From an uncultured Dorea sp. (GTDB taxonomy: Bacteria; Bacillota; Clostridia; Lachnospirales; Lachnospiraceae), in NCBI GenBank assembly GCA_934295165.1, contig CAKRAT010000020.1:1-32518 (forward strand): a DNA stretch of 32,518 nt. Direction: 5' to 3'. Each line of letters begins with the position of its first letter. Position 1 is the first letter of the stretch. This document shows positions 32,157 through 32,518 of the stretch, in pieces. The position numbers were made by a program, and so were the translations under genes. The notes beneath the pieces are model-generated. The model was not told the origin of the DNA. It made no database searches and was given only the letters and a program-made list of their open reading frames with translations.

Positions 32157-32205
32157 ATAAATGGGGACGGGGGATTCCCAGGAATCCTCCGTCCCCATTT
32201 TATTA
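32157..32205 (-). terminator. Large GC-rich hairpin terminator of the ABC exporter gene
   Basis: ATGGGGACGG (32161-32170) pairs with CCGTCCCCAT (32189-32198), and GGATTCC pairs with GGAATCC inside it, giving about 18 bp with one G-U and a tiny loop. AT-rich flanks extend the stem. Its position after the ABC gene stop (32216) and the TTTATT that follows support termination. The GGGGACGG core is the kind of sequence that recurs as a dispersed hairpin in clostridial genomes (from memory). Confidence 0.7.
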
Positions 32206-32215
32206 TATTAACGTA

Positions 32216-32518
32216 TTAACTTTCAAACTGGCTGTGATACAGTTTATGGTAAAATCCACCTTTTTTCAGCAGTTCTTCATGATTCCCCTGCTCGATAATC
32301 TTGCCGTCTTTCATAACTAAGATCAACGAAGCATTCCGTATCGTGGAAAGTCTGTGTGCCACGATAAAGCTTGTTCTGCCCTTCATCAGCTTATCAAATG
32401 CTTCCTGTACCTGCAGTTCGGTACGGGTATCAATACTTGATGTCGCCTCATCTAAGATCAGCATCGGCGGCAGGCAGAGCATGACTCTTGTGATACACAG
32501 AAGCTGCTTCTGTCCCTG
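32216..32518 (-). CDS. ABC transporter ATP-binding/permease protein, C-terminal part (5' end outside window)
   Basis: The minus-strand frame is open to the right edge, leaving about 100 residues of the nucleotide-binding domain. It begins within the signature region (GQKQLL, from an LSxGQ-type motif). Walker B follows (MLILDEATSSID, with catalytic glutamate), then the switch histidine in FIVAHRLSTI and the end of the domain GNHEELLKKGGFYHKLYHSQF. This C-terminus is typical of half-transporter exporters with a fused membrane domain (MsbA/LmrA type). The substrate is unknown. Confidence 0.93.
   Translation of the reverse strand, partial: QGQKQLLCITRVMLCLPPMLILDEATSSIDTRTELQVQEAFDKLMKGRTSFIVAHRLSTIRNASLILVMKDGKIIEQGNHEELLKKGGFYHKLYHSQFES

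Overview
The window looks like a chromosomal segment from a low-to-mid GC gut Firmicute, most likely family Lachnospiraceae (the Dorea / Mediterraneibacter / Blautia neighbourhood). This rests on strong AGGAGG ribosome sites, a CIRCE element before an Hsp20 gene, a CcpA-type cre site, a surface protein ending in a VKTGD sorting signal, and protein families common in that group. The genus is inference. No phage, insertion sequence or CRISPR array was seen.

Layout, left to right. (1) 1-2054: end of a mannitol-dehydrogenase-family gene and a divergent ROK regulator, with tandem palindromes over the promoter. (2) 2111-3902: a MarR regulator translationally coupled to a MATE exporter. (3) 4114-5903: an aldo/keto reductase and a MmcQ/YjbR-alkyltransferase fusion. 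(4) 6105-8183: a LysR regulator divergent from a YeiH-type putative sulfate exporter. (5) 8393-9991: a one-carbon pair, fchA-folD, in which FolD lacks its cyclohydrolase residues. (6) 10151-12478: a TauE/SafE exporter and a YczE-type membrane protein, divergent from a PadR regulator whose probable operator covers the membrane operon's -35 box. (7) 12539-16227: a two-subunit beta-galactosidase (lacL-lacM, 17-bp overlap) and a pentapeptide-repeat protein. (8) 16410-20347: trpS and a large sortase-anchored surface protein that looks like a beta-propeller with a helical insertion. (9) 20470-22431: type-B DnaJ and HrcA-controlled Hsp20. (10) 22432-25212: YbaK deacylase, a second MATE protein, two decayed gene remnants (helicase tail, EamA permease) and tRNA-Gly(UCC). 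(11) 25435-26337: pyridoxamine kinase. (12) 26479-32037: a sucrose locus, scrB-scrA-scrR on the minus strand, preceded by a membrane-anchored protein gene. (13) 32216-end: 3' part of an ABC exporter gene.

How the genes fit together. The sucrose locus is the clearest unit: uptake and phosphorylation by EIIBCA, hydrolysis by GH32, control by a LacI protein and probably CcpA. The fchA-folD pair divides the two steps that one FolD usually performs. Two unrelated exporter families linked to sulfur oxyanions (YeiH, TauE/SafE) lie within 4 kb, each beside its own regulator. Most transcription units are short and several end in clear hairpin terminators. Nothing here is a clearly new multi-gene system. 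The points most worth following are the specialised FolD with FchA, the surface propeller protein, the PadR-controlled exporter operon, and the scrA promoter embedded in a terminator.
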